Below, in pieces: positions 44,292 to 64,000 of a stretch of DNA of 64,000 nt. The translations under genes and the position numbers were made by a program. Numbering within the stretch: the first letter of the stretch is position 1; every line of letters starts with the position of its first letter. Source of the stretch: Dictyostelium firmibasis (lineage: Eukaryota; Evosea; Eumycetozoa; Dictyosteliales; Dictyosteliaceae). The stretch covers positions 3,583,501 through 3,647,500 of the forward strand of contig CM069767.1 of the NCBI GenBank assembly GCA_036169595.1, written 5' to 3'. The notes below the pieces were generated by a model. That model was given only the letters and a program-made list of their open reading frames with translations, searched no databases and was not told the origin of the DNA.

Positions 44292-44506
44292 AAATATTTA
44301 GAAACAAAGCAAAAAATGTAATATTGAATAAAAAAAAATCTTTTTCAAAATCATTTTAGAGAATACAAAACAATAAATTTTTATTTGTGTTACATTTGAA
44401 ATTTATACAAATTAAATATTAATTTTTTTCCAAAACCATGATTTACAAAACAAAATGTTCATTCCTAATTTTATGGATATTTACAATTTTATTTTATTAT
44501 TATTAA

Positions 44507-47027
<2,521 letters not shown>

Positions 47028-47638
47028 TTTTTTTTTTGTTTATTATTATTATTATTATTAAATAAATTATTTAGAGAAATTAGAGTGTGTATTTATAATA
47101 TTAATGATAACAATACACAAAAGATTTTCTTTTGGTATTTTGGGAAATTAAAAAAGTCATCATGACGTTATCATTTTACCAATTAAAAAAAAAAAAATTA
47201 AATTTAATTTTTTTTTTTTTATTTTTATTTTTTATTTTGTTCTTTGCTGTCTTTTTATTTTTTATTTTTTATTATTTTTTTTTAAATTATTTTTTTTTTT
47301 GGTGTGAAAGTCAAGCTTTTCTTTTTAATTTGTTTACTTTCTTTAATTTTGGTCTCCTTTTTATTTTTAAAAATATTATTGTTCAAACAATGTTTTATAG
47401 TTTCCATGGATTTCAATCCATTTTTTTTTCCAATATTAATGATTAGTGATTTTGTATATTGGTTAACATCAAATAAACTCAAATAATTCATAATAATAAT
47501 AAATTCAAAATAAAAAAAAGAAAATAAAAAAAAAAAAAAAAATAAAGAAATAAAAATAAATAATTTAAAAAAAAAATGGTGAAGGATCCTTTTTTTTTTT
47601 TTTTTTATTATTTGTTTTTTTTTTTTTTTTCAATGATC

Positions 47639-47655
47639 CACCTTAATTAAAGGTG
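47639..47655. other. Stem-loop in a G/C island
   Basis: CACCTT (47639-47644) pairs with AAGGTG (47650-47655) around a 5-base loop. It sits in about 100 bases of mixed composition flanked on both sides by pure T runs. It could be part of a small RNA or a protein-binding site. Confidence 0.35.
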
Positions 47656-48181
47656 CAACACACGACTATTTGGATTCTGGGCAGGATAGGAAAGGATCAG
47701 ATCTTTTTTTGTCTCATTGTTGTTATAGGCCCTTTTTTAAAATCTAAAACCTATTCTATGAATTTTTAAAATTCAAGCCAAAAATTTCCTTTTTTATCTT
47801 TTTAATTTATTTTTTTCCAAAATATAACCACTTTAATTATAGTATTTATTACATAAATTTTAAATTATTATGTTTTTTTTTTTTTTAAATAAAAACATAT
47901 CCCCACACTTTTCTTTTCAATTCCAAAAAAAAAAAAAAAAAATTTATTTTACCAACAACTTGTAACCTTTTTCAATTCTCACATATTAAATCTTTTTACA
48001 AATTTAAAGATTCAACTACTATTATTTTTTTATATGTTTTTATTTTAAAATTAATATTTTTTGAAATTCATCTACGAAAAAAAATTAGAATTATTACAAA
48101 AATTTGAACTTGGTACATTTTAAGATATTATCACTTGAAGCATTTTAAATGATTGGAGTTGAATGATTAAATTATAATATG

Positions 48182-48198
48182 TTGGACAGATCGTCCAA
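48182..48198. terminator. Stem-loop 53 bases downstream of bZIP copy 2
   Basis: TTGGAC and GTCCAA form a perfect 6-bp stem with a 5-base loop downstream of the stop of the minus-strand gene ending at 48251. It would lie in the 3' UTR or termination zone. A hairpin terminator is not the eukaryotic mechanism, so a 3'-UTR element is more likely. Confidence 0.3.
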
Positions 48199-48250
48199 AA
48201 TCCGGATAAAACTCTATTCTATTTTTAATTAAATAAATTTTTTATTTTTT

Positions 48251-50470
<2,220 letters not shown>

Positions 50471-50834
50471 TGTTATTTAATAATTAATTCTGAGAAATGA
50501 GAAAAAAAATTTGACTAATTAAAAAAACACCACAAAAAATTAAAAAATAAAAAAAAATAAAAAATAAATAAAAAATAAATAAAAATAAATAAAAATAAAT
50601 AAAAATAAATAAAAAAATATAAAAGTGTTTTATTGGTATTATTAAAAAAAACAATTATAATAAAGTAGTCATCATTTTATATTATAATTAAAAAAAAAAT
50701 TCTTAATATAATTTAAACTTTTGTTGATTCGATTATATTTGGTTCATCCATTTCTATTTTTAAATTAAATAATAAAAATTATAAAAAAATAAAAAATAAA
50801 AAAATAAAAAAAATAAAATAAGATTTGGATTGTT
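50471..50834. other. Intergenic between bZIP copies 2 and 3
   Basis: 364 bases of A-rich sequence include AAAT/AAATA repeats (about 50545-50620). It must contain the copy 2 promoter and the copy 3 terminator. Nothing else is visible. Confidence 0.6.
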
Positions 50835-53651
<2,817 letters not shown>

Positions 53652-54042
53652 CTTATTTATTTTTTATTAATGAATAAAAAAACTATTTTTAAATATTTGT
53701 TAAAAAAAAAAAAATTCGAATATTATTGAAAGAATGTCGACATAATTTCGATGTGTCAAATGAACCTTTTTGGTTTGTAATTTTATACAAAAAAAAAAAA
53801 ATTTTAAAAAATAAAAAAAATTAAAAAAAATAAAATAAAAAATAAAATAAAAAATAAATAAAAAAAAAAAAAATTATTTACTAACGGGAGTTTAATACCC
53901 GCTTGAAGTTATTTTTTTTTTTTAATTTTTTTTAATTTTTTTTGCAATAAAAAAATCTATTTAAAAATAGAACAATCTGGAATTTTTTTTTTTTATTTTT
54001 TTTTTGTTATTGTTTTTTTGTTTTTTTTATAATTTTACACTA
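53652..54042. other. Intergenic between bZIP copies 3 and 4
   Basis: 391 bases, mainly A/T runs. One short G/C hairpin (CGGG at 53885-53888 with CCCG at 53898-53901) lies about 235 bases upstream of the copy 3 start. No gene was seen here. Confidence 0.55.
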
Positions 54043-56766
<2,724 letters not shown>

Positions 56767-57010
56767 TATTATACATTGTTTATTATTTATTTATTGTAAT
56801 TTTTATAACAAAAAAAAAAATAAAAAAATAAAAAAATAAAAAATAAAAATATAAAAAATAAAAAAAATAAAAAATAAAAAAAATAAAAAAAAAATATAAA
56901 AAAAAATAAATAAAAAAAATTAAAAAAAAAAATCCTTTTTTAGTCTGGTAAAAAAAAATTTTGTTTTGGGTGAATGTACAAATATTATTTTTATTATTTT
57001 TTTTTTTTAA

Positions 57011-58302
57011 CTATAATAATATAATAAATAAAAGCAATGATAGTAATAAAAAATTAATTGAAAAAGTAATTCTTTTATTACTATTTGCATTATTATTTTT
57101 ATAAGGAATACCAATATAAGAAGTCCATAAAACTACATTAGGTCGTAATACATCGAAAGATTGAATTAAAAATTTACTACTAACATTACCAGTTATAGCA
57201 ACTGGAATGAAACTTGAACCAAATGTTAGGGCATCATTGTTACTATTATTAGTATTTGTATTAATAGTAGCAGATTTAACTTTATCATCATCAACATTAA
57301 CTTTAGCAGTTGATAACCAAGAGAAACCTGCTTTTAATGGAAAACCATTTATATTAATATTATTTTCATCTTTTTTCATTGAAATATCGTATTCCAAAGT
57401 GGCAAAGAATGAAGTTACAGCCAATTTTGATTTTGGATCACCAGAAGGACCTGTAGATATACAATCAGCCTTTATAGTATCACCATTTATGAAACAATCA
57501 GTTGAACTTATTCTATTTACACTACTATTATAATAACCATTGATGAAAGTATCAAATCTTGATTGTTCCGCTGACAAGATTTTACCATCACCTAAATCAA
57601 TAGGTGCACCTGTTATATAGAAAACCATTTGAAATAGGTTTTTATAATCACCAATACTAGTTAAATTATATTGATAGATATTAAATCCTCCATTTAAAAC
57701 ATTGAAAGGAACATCTATTCTTATAAAAGTTTGAGTTATTTCATAAGATAGTTGAGCAAGATTAACATATCCTAATAATTTATCACTACCATATTGAAAA
57801 CCATCTTGTTCATTGGTTTCTTCATACTCAATAATATAGGTCGGTATGAAAACTGATGATATACAATATTTTAAATAGTTATCGGCATCATCGAAGTATG
57901 ATGAATATTTTTGAAAATTAAAGTATTGGTAATAAAAAGTTGGTGAAATTTTTCCTAAACCTAATGTAGTCTCAAGTTTATAGAGCGCTGTATCCTGATC
58001 CACGATACTGGAATCATTTAAAATCCAACCTGAATATGAAATACCTCTTATATCAAAAGATGCAGAAATTGGTTTCTGGAGAATAAAGGTACGAACTATA
58101 TCATTATCATCTGCTTTTATAATTACACTTTCTATTTAATAAAAATAATTAATAAAAAAGAAAAAAAAATAAAATAAAACAAAATAAAATAAAATAAAAT
58201 AAAATAAAAAAATTTACTTAAACCTATAGTTGTTTGGGAGTAGTTTACAAATGAGTGACAAAAAATGAATAATAATACATATAAACCAAAATTTTTCTTC
58301 AT
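57011..58302 (-). CDS. Secreted GPI-anchored protein of an amoeba-specific family, copy 1
   Basis: Exon 1 is 58302-58218 and exon 2 is 58131-57011 (A + AA join), giving 401 residues. A signal peptide (about 1-23, NFGLYVLLFIFCHSFVNYSQ) is followed by a beta-rich ectodomain with several N-glycosylation sites. It ends in a small-residue linker and a hydrophobic tail ([19 protein letters not shown]), the layout of a GPI-anchor signal. The ectodomain shares long identical stretches with the protein at 60454-61620: EGFQYGSD, LLGYVNLAQL, LFQMVFY, and CISTGPSG. Four Cys in two groups suggest disulfides. I do not recognise the domain. It is a cell-surface protein by topology; a role in adhesion or recognition is inference. 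The intron splits the signal peptide region and is absent from copy 2. Confidence 0.87.
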
Positions 58303-58610
58303 AATCTTTAGTTATTTTTTTTTTATTTTTTTTTTGTTATAAAATAAAGTTGTTTTATTTGAAAACAAAACAAAAAATTTTTGAGTTTAAAAACTTAAAA
58401 AAAGTTTATAAATTTTTTTTTTTTTTTTTTTTTAAACATTGCAGGGGAATCTACACAAATTTTTTTTTTTAAATTTAAATATTTTTTTTTTTTTCAAAAT
58501 TTTCATTTCATACTATTCACCTCACATAAAAACATATACTACATATATTTAGTTAATTTTAGTGTTTTAGAAGTGTTACAATAATCTAAATAAATTGCAT
58601 TATTTGGACG
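58303..58610. other. Short intergenic region, promoter of GPI gene copy 1
   Basis: 308 bases of A/T-rich DNA with T runs at about 58410-58433 and 58480-58495. No gene was seen here. Confidence 0.55.
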
Positions 58611-58796
58611 CTATTTAAAAAAACGTTCAACATAATCACCTTCATTATTTACTGGAAAGTCACAAAGTTTTATAATTGTTTTATTATTATGGTGATCACC
58701 CTTTTCAAAATTTACTCTATACCAATAATGATTGTGTTTTTGTCGAAACTTAACCATTTGACCTCTATCGCCACATAATGATTCAATTTTCACCAA
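58611..58796 (-). pseudogene. Orphan C-terminal coding fragment
   Basis: This is an open frame of 61 codons with ordinary, non-repetitive composition (SLCGDRGQMVKFRQKHNHYW, then NFEKGDHHNNKTIIKLCDF) that ends in a normal stop. A stop precedes it without an ATG, and no convincing upstream exon was found. Frames in true intergenic DNA here are Phe/Lys/Asn homopolymers, so this one looks like the left-over C-terminal end of a gene. It lies head to head with the debris that starts at about 58780. The family is not recognised. Confidence 0.45.
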
Positions 58797-60198
58797 TCAA
58801 TGTATTTATTTTTGTTGTTCCACCCATTCCACTTTCATCTTTAATATACTACTTTTTTTCACGTTCGGAGAAACTTTGCTACCAAAAACCAAATATTACA
58901 ACTTCTAGAAAAAGAAAAGGATTTAGATGGAAAAGAGAAAAGAAAACAACTACTACCAACGATTAGAGAATTTTTATTAAATACTTTTTCAAAATTTACC
59001 AATTTTAAATTAAAACAAGAAATTGTGCAAATAAAACAAGAAAAAGCAACTCATCATCAAGAATGCATTGAATATTTAAAGAAAACTGAGTTAGATAAAG
59101 ACAATTTAGAGTACTTGAACATAAAGTTACATGTTACTTGATTCTAATTTAGATCTATATTATATATCTATATCTATATCTATATGATATTAATAATGTT
59201 CATGAATATAATCAACAATTGGACAAATCAGAATTATAGAAATTAAATTAAAAGATGCTGATGCTTTATGTTCAAATCTTTACGAAACATATGAAACAAG
59301 CTCAAATCAAATCGTTTGGTTTATTATATTACTTGAATGCTCCACTTATTGCTTCTTTTGGTAAAAATGCTGCCGATACTCAATGCCATCTCCCAGATTT
59401 ATTAAAAATGGATTTCGGTACTGTTATCAAACATTGTGAAGAGTTTAAAATTGGAAAAGAGAACCATGGGCTTTCAATTGAAGAATTACTTAGTACCTGT
59501 AAAGGTTTAAAATCAAAAATTTACATTAAAATGGCAGTAGCTGTTTATAGCAATAAAGACTCTCATATTGGTTACTTCTTTTTAGATCAAAAAGGTTATT
59601 GGAATTGTAAAGGTAAATTCGATGCTATAATTGATGGTCGGTGTGATGGCTGTTTCTCAATGTATAATCACATGAAAAAGATCTCATCTAAATTTAATCG
59701 TGGTGAAATGGTAATGAAAACTAATCAAAGAGATGAATCTTAGCCTCTTACAGTTCATCATTTAAATCTGAATATTCTATGGTACAAGATTTACAAGAAC
59801 TTCATAAATTACTTCCAGGGTACAGCGAAACAACAAATGGTCAAATTGTTGGTGATCAAATTAGAAATTTCTTAAAACTATTAAAATGTAAAGGTCCAGG
59901 TTCACAAAGGTACTCTGATGTATCGAATGATTTAGCTGAATTGTTTTATATTAATATGGTGGTAAAGCTGTTATCAATATTATTAAAGGTGTGCATTTGG
60001 TGTAGATGAAGATAATGTTGTTATTGATCCTCGAAACACAAATTTGATATTACCTGGTCTTACTTCTATTTCGAAAGAATGCCAGTCGCAAACATTTATC
60101 CATCATTGGATGATTTAAAATCATTAGATGAACCTTTGTTTTCAAAATTTCCAAAGGATGAAAATGGTAAAGCAAAGGCCGTTTTAGCTTTTGATTAA
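58780..60198 (+). pseudogene. Broken gene remnant, family unknown
   Basis: A stretch of 1.4 kb has normal codon composition but no continuous frame; I count roughly four or five breaks. The first part encodes a Lys/Glu-rich coiled coil. The middle (about 59255-59743) encodes a folded-looking segment with motifs such as LLYYLNAPLIASFGKNAADT and GYFFLDQKGYWNCKGKFDAI. The last part (about 59779-60198) is Leu-rich and then acidic. There are no terminal repeats or target duplications that I can see, and I recognise no transposase, integrase, capsid or polymerase motif. The family is not named here. It is a fossil of either a host gene or an unidentified element, lying between the two GPI-anchored paralogs. 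The loss seems fairly recent, because the codons still look protein-like. Confidence 0.65.
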
Positions 60199-60453
60199 AC
60201 TGAATTAGTGTATTCTCTTCATTGTAAAAATCATTAATTTCTCAATAAAAATATCATAATTGTCTTTGTAAAATTTTTTTTTTTTTAATTTTTTAAAAAA
60301 AGTGCTATATATATATATATACCCAAACAAATTTTTACAAAAAAATAAAATTTGTTTGAAATCTTAACAAGGAAAAAAACATTTTTTTTCATTTCTTTAC
60401 ACATAATTTGTTTGTTAAATTTTTTTTATTTTTTAATTTTCATACAAGTTATT
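60199..60453. other. 3' flank of GPI gene copy 2
   Basis: 255 bases of A/T-rich sequence with a short TA repeat (about 60306-60321). Nothing else was recognised. Confidence 0.5.
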
Positions 60454-61620
60454 TTATAAGGATAATACAAAGAAAACTAAAGATAAAATTAAACCAAAAG
60501 AGAAAACTACAGAGGTGGCACTGTTAACAGAAGCACCAATACTTGGATCCCATAAAACTGTATTTGGTCTAACAACATCGAAAGAGTGTACGAGGAATTT
60601 ACTGAAAACCTTACCACTTAAAGCACCAGAGACAGAGGCAGAGCCAAATACTTTACCATCTGCATCACTAGCTGTGGTATTGGCAAAGATGTTAACAGTT
60701 TTAACACTTGAACTACCATTTACTTTGACTTGAGCATTTGAAACCCAAGAGAAACCAGCATTTAATGGAGTACCATCAATATTAATATCACCATTACCAT
60801 TAAGAGAGAAATCTAAACCAGCGGTGGCATAGAATGAAGTGAGAGCTAATCTTGAATTTGAGTTTGATGATGGACCAGTTGAGATACAACCTAAATCGAC
60901 GTTATTACCATTGATAGCACAATCTTTTACATTATTTGAACCATAGTATCCATTGATAATGATATCAACTTTTGATTGTTCTGCAGAGAGTTTATTATCA
61001 CCTAATTCAATTGGTGCACCAGATACATAAAATACCATTTGGAATAAATTGGCATATTTTGAACCAGAACTTGTTAAATTAACTTGGTAGACTGTGAAAC
61101 TTTCATCATCAACTTTTAATGTAGTGGTTTGTTTACTAAGAGTGTATGGTAATTGAGCAAGATTAACATAACCTAATAAAGTATCACTACCATATTGGAA
61201 ACCTTCTTGGTCATTGGTCTCTTCATATTCAACAACAAAGGTTGGCATAAAAATTGATGAAATTGAAGTTGCATTGGCTGAAATACCTTGGTTTACATCT
61301 GCTTTGAAATCAAAGTAGTTGAAAAAGTAAGTTGGGAAAATTTTAAAAATACCTCTGATAGTATCAAGTTTAAAGATTGATGTATCAACTGAAACACTAC
61401 CACCTTTACCACCATTTAAAATTGTTCCACCAATTGAAACACCAGATAATGTGAATGATGGTGAAATTAAATTACTATCAGTGTAAATGTATGAACGAAC
61501 AACATCGCCATTCAATGATACTGACACTGCACCACTCAAACCAACAGTAGATTGTGAGTTTACAAAAGCACTAATGCAAACCAATAAAAATACAGTTAAA
61601 ATGAAATTTTTAATCATCAT
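60454..61620 (-). CDS. Secreted GPI-anchored protein of an amoeba-specific family, copy 2
   Basis: A single exon of 388 codons. A signal peptide (about 1-22, FILTVFLLVCISAFVNSQ) leads into a Ser/Gly/Val-rich ectodomain, then a linker and a hydrophobic tail (SVVFSFGLILSLVFFVLSL) consistent with GPI anchoring. Many NxS/T sites are present. Alignment with copy 1 is nearly collinear: VGLSGAVSVSLNGDVVRSYI against the same position, EGFQYGSDTLLGYVNLAQL, GAPIELGDNKLSAEQSK, and GCISTGPSSN, plus the closing FLVHSFDVVRPNTVLWDPSI. Codons here are better adapted (more GGT, GCA, ACC) than in copy 1, suggesting higher expression. The start is chosen as the first ATG of two adjacent ones. The function is unknown; the cell-surface location is inferred from topology. 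Confidence 0.9.
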   Translation of the reverse strand: MMIKNFILTVFLLVCISAFVNSQSTVGLSGAVSVSLNGDVVRSYIYTDSNLISPSFTLSGVSIGGTILNGGKGGSVSVDTSIFKLDTIRGIFKIFPTYFFNYFDFKADVNQGISANATSISSIFMPTFVVEYEETNDQEGFQYGSDTLLGYVNLAQLPYTLSKQTTTLKVDDESFTVYQVNLTSSGSKYANLFQMVFYVSGAPIELGDNKLSAEQSKVDIIINGYYGSNNVKDCAINGNNVDLGCISTGPSSNSNSRLALTSFYATAGLDFSLNGNGDINIDGTPLNAGFSWVSNAQVKVNGSSSVKTVNIFANTTASDADGKVFGSASVSGALSGKVFSKFLVHSFDVVRPNTVLWDPSIGASVNSATSVVFSFGLILSLVFFVLSL

Positions 61621-62776
61621 TTTCTTTTTTTTTTTTCTTTTTTTTTTGATATAAATAAATAAATAATAAATATGTTATGAAAAATAAAAAAAATGAAAAA
61701 AAAATTGTAAGATTTTATATGGTTTTTTAAAAAAAAAAAATTAAAAATTGAAAAAAAAAATAAATATCTTTAAAATAAAAAAAATTAAAATTAAAAAAAA
61801 AATAAATGATTATCCCGGGAGTATTCTTAATATGAGTGATTTTTTCAAATAATTATAGTTTCCATTAAAAAATGAGGGGGTGCTAAAAAAAATTAATTTT
61901 TTAAAATTTTATTTTTTATTATTTTTTTTTTAGAATTAAAAAAAACTGAAATCTTTTCCCATCCAGAGTTATAACAATTTTTTCTAATAAGCAAAATGTA
62001 ATCAAAAAAAAAATAAAAAAATTAAAAAAAAAATGAAAAATAAATATTTTATATATTTTAAAGGGGGAGAGCAAAAATTATTATAATTTATAATTTCAAT
62101 CATAATGTGACCAAGTAATACCATTTTGTGTTCAAAAAAACGTCAACCAAAAAGTTTGTTTTAGGGCTTATTTGAACTTAAATGATACGATTTCTTTTGA
62201 AAAAAAAAAAAATATCATCAGAATTACAATTCGTCATTCATAACCATATATTAATTAAAAACTTTTTTACAAAAAAAGCTTTTTTGTATATTAATTATTA
62301 GGTTATATTATTATTATTAGAAAAACTATTCCAAAAATAATGAATAATTTTAATAATTTTAATAATAACTATAGTATACTCACCAAAACTTTTTTAAAAT
62401 AGAAATTTTTTTCATTTTTTTTTTTATTTATTTTTTTATATTTTAGAATGAAGTTGAGAGAAAAAAAAAATGAAAAATATTATTATAATTTCAATCAAAA
62501 AGTTAACATTTTTGTGTTGAAAAAAAAACTTTGACCTAAAATATGAATGCAATTCGCAATCCATAGTTTTTAATTTTTTAATTATTTTTTTTTAATTTTT
62601 TATTGATTTACGATTTAAAACTTTAAAGTAAAATTCTATTCAATGAACTTTTTATTACCTCTTTTTTTTTTTTAAAAAGTTTTTTTATTTTTATTTTTTT
62701 TTTTTTTATTTTATTTTTTTATTTTTTTTATTTTTTATTTTTTTTATTATTAAGTTTTATATAACATTTTATTATT
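61621..62776. other. Intergenic, promoter of GPI gene copy 2 and 3' flank of the HECT gene
   Basis: 1.16 kb of A/T-rich DNA. Around 61801-62170 the sequence is less repetitive, with short G-containing stretches (ATCCCGGGAGTATTC at 61812-61826). Two partly similar segments (about 62100-62180 and 62480-62550, each with a TTTCAATCA motif and TTTTTGTGTT) may be a degenerate duplication. No gene was seen here. Confidence 0.45.
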
Positions 62777-64000
62777 TTATTTAAGACCAAAACCTTCGTA
62801 ATGAGTTAAAGCTTTGGTCAAGAGATCTCTTAGTTTTTCAAATTCAGGATATGCTGGTAAAATTAAGGTATTGAAACATGTATGTGCTGATGGTAATCTA
62901 TCGCTATCAGCAGTTTTCGTGATTGTGAAATTCATTTTCTCCAAACCTCCATATGGCACTCTATCACCACCCGTCACAAAAGCTAAAAATCTCCTTTTAT
63001 CTTCATCTGACAAACCATGTAAAACCTTCCAAAAATTTCTAAAAAAAAAAAAAAGCAAAATAAAATAAATTTATTTGTTAATACAATAATGAAATATATA
63101 TATGAGTAGTCCAATATTGGAAAAAAAAAAAAACATACTTTATAGTTGTATCATCTTGGGTATAACCACCTTCATAATTAGTAGCACGCTCCAACTCTAT
63201 GAAATTTAAATCTTCAACACCACAGACTAAATTACCTAATTCTTCAGGTTTTAAAATCTTAAGAATTGGAGAATCACAAACCATTCTGAATCCTTTATAA
63301 AATGGAGCAAATTGCTTACTAATTGATTTGTTTAACAAGTAATCTTTGTAGAGGTCTAAATATTCATGTCTATTCTCGTTAGTGACTTGAATGTCCTCAC
63401 CACCTTGTTTTAGATTCTGAACTTTGGTTTGACCATATATACTCTCGTAGGTAGCACAAAAATATAATGACCAATCACTAACATCATCCTCAGTTGTCTT
63501 TATCTTTATAAAACTTTGATAAACCTCTGGATCCAATGATTCTATATCCTCCATTGTTAACTCTAAACTTAATAATTTCTTAAAAATAACCAAAGGGAAA
63601 TGTACATCTAAAATTATATTATTATAAAGTGCTAAACCTATAATCTATAAACCACAATTGTATTTAATTGATGAAATAAAATAATTACATATCATTAATA
63701 TATTAGGTTTCTAAGATTGTTTATATTTAAATCTAACAAAATACTTACAATACCAATTAGTTCAAATTCTGTATAATCAACAGAATCAGGATTAAACCAA
63801 AAACAGTTTGTAGTTGTATTATATTTAAACATTCCATATTCGGGATCAAAGATTTTTCTAACGATCAATTGAAAGAATTCTCTTTTTACACCACCTTCAT
63901 CAATACCTTCCTCACCCATGAAATGAACCTTTAGTTCTTTTCTTAGTTCACTCTTTCTATTCTCTTCCCTTAAGGTTTGAACCTTATCCAATGTATCATC
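62777..64000 (-). CDS. HECT-domain E3 ubiquitin ligase, C-terminal part (runs off the right edge)
   Basis: Three exons are visible: 64000-63749 (continuing beyond the window), 63644-63139 and 63038-62777, about 340 residues. They form almost a complete HECT domain. The N-lobe starts with VHFMGEEGIDEGGVKREFFQ, then YTEFELIGI, IIGLALYNNIILDVHFPLVI, and FKKLLSLELTMEDIESLDPE. The C-lobe has FLAFVTGGDRVPYGG and the catalytic Cys in LPSAHTCFNTLILPAYP, ending EGFGLK. The thioester Cys and the FN that follow are intact, so the ligase should be active: it takes ubiquitin from an E2 on that Cys and passes it to a substrate. The spacing and the short C-terminal tail after the Cys resemble UBE3A-type ligases. 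Substrate-binding domains lie outside the window, so the target is not known. Confidence 0.93.

Larger units (their letters stand above)
47028..48250. other. Intergenic between bZIP copies 1 and 2, with two small hairpins
   Basis: 1.2 kb hold the promoter of copy 1 and the 3' flank of copy 2. Most is A/T homopolymer. A relatively G/C-containing island at 47632-47735 includes the stem-loop 47639-47655 (CACCTT/AAGGTG). A second perfect stem-loop (48182-48198, TTGGAC/GTCCAA) lies just beyond the copy 2 stop. No protein gene was seen here. Confidence 0.55.

Noticed and set aside
58780-60198. Assignment of the broken remnant to a known transposon or virus-like element
   Set aside because: No transposase, integrase, polymerase or capsid motif and no terminal repeats were seen, so naming a family would be a guess.

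Overview
The window is nuclear DNA of a social amoeba, almost certainly Dictyostelium discoideum. It is extremely AT-rich with long A/T homopolymers between genes. Introns are short, AT-only and begin GTAAGT or GTATGT. Huge AAT and CAA tracts encode Asn and Gln runs inside genes. Several products match known Dictyostelium proteins: PKBR1 (pkgB), DdTom1, inositol oxygenase, ribosomal protein S17 and an 8-kDa single-lobe myosin light chain. I found no rRNA, tRNA, CRISPR array, complete transposon or bacterial-type operon.

Layout. 1-405 is the 5' end of a type II membrane protein. 1367-1784 is a 73-residue EF-hand light chain, 3108-5042 a PP2C phosphatase, and 6660-9211 a Cys-rich, Asn-rich protein. 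9576-16637 holds two large, divergently oriented amoeba-type proteins with a 77-residue gene between them. 18001-19717 is a secreted S28 serine peptidase, followed by a 55-residue two-exon gene on the other strand. 21138-25014 is a tandem trio of membrane proteins that I think resemble Erf4/Golgin-A7; the middle copy has a damaged or mis-sequenced splice junction. Then come rps17, a stand-alone adenylation-carrier-reductase enzyme, mitochondrial L30 and an SLC45/sucrose-type transporter.

After a 3.4-kb gap come pkgB and the inositol oxygenase gene (divergent, sharing a 2.7-kb interval with a purine tract) and tom1. 44507-56766 is a head-to-tail array of four paralogous bZIP transcription factors whose C-terminal half looks like the DOG1 domain of plant TGA factors. 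Two GPI-anchored paralogs (57011-58302 and 60454-61620) flank gene debris. The window ends inside a HECT ubiquitin ligase.

How the genes fit together. These are separate eukaryotic transcription units, not a pathway operon. Local duplication is the main organising force: four bZIPs, three Erf4-like genes, two GPI proteins and two large repeat-type proteins. The best candidates for something under-described are the bZIP-DOG1-like array, the Erf4-like trio and the small spliced genes at 12756 and 19949. Exon boundaries were deduced by hand from GT/AG sites, reading phase and paralog alignment. Domain assignments come from memory of family motifs, with no database search.
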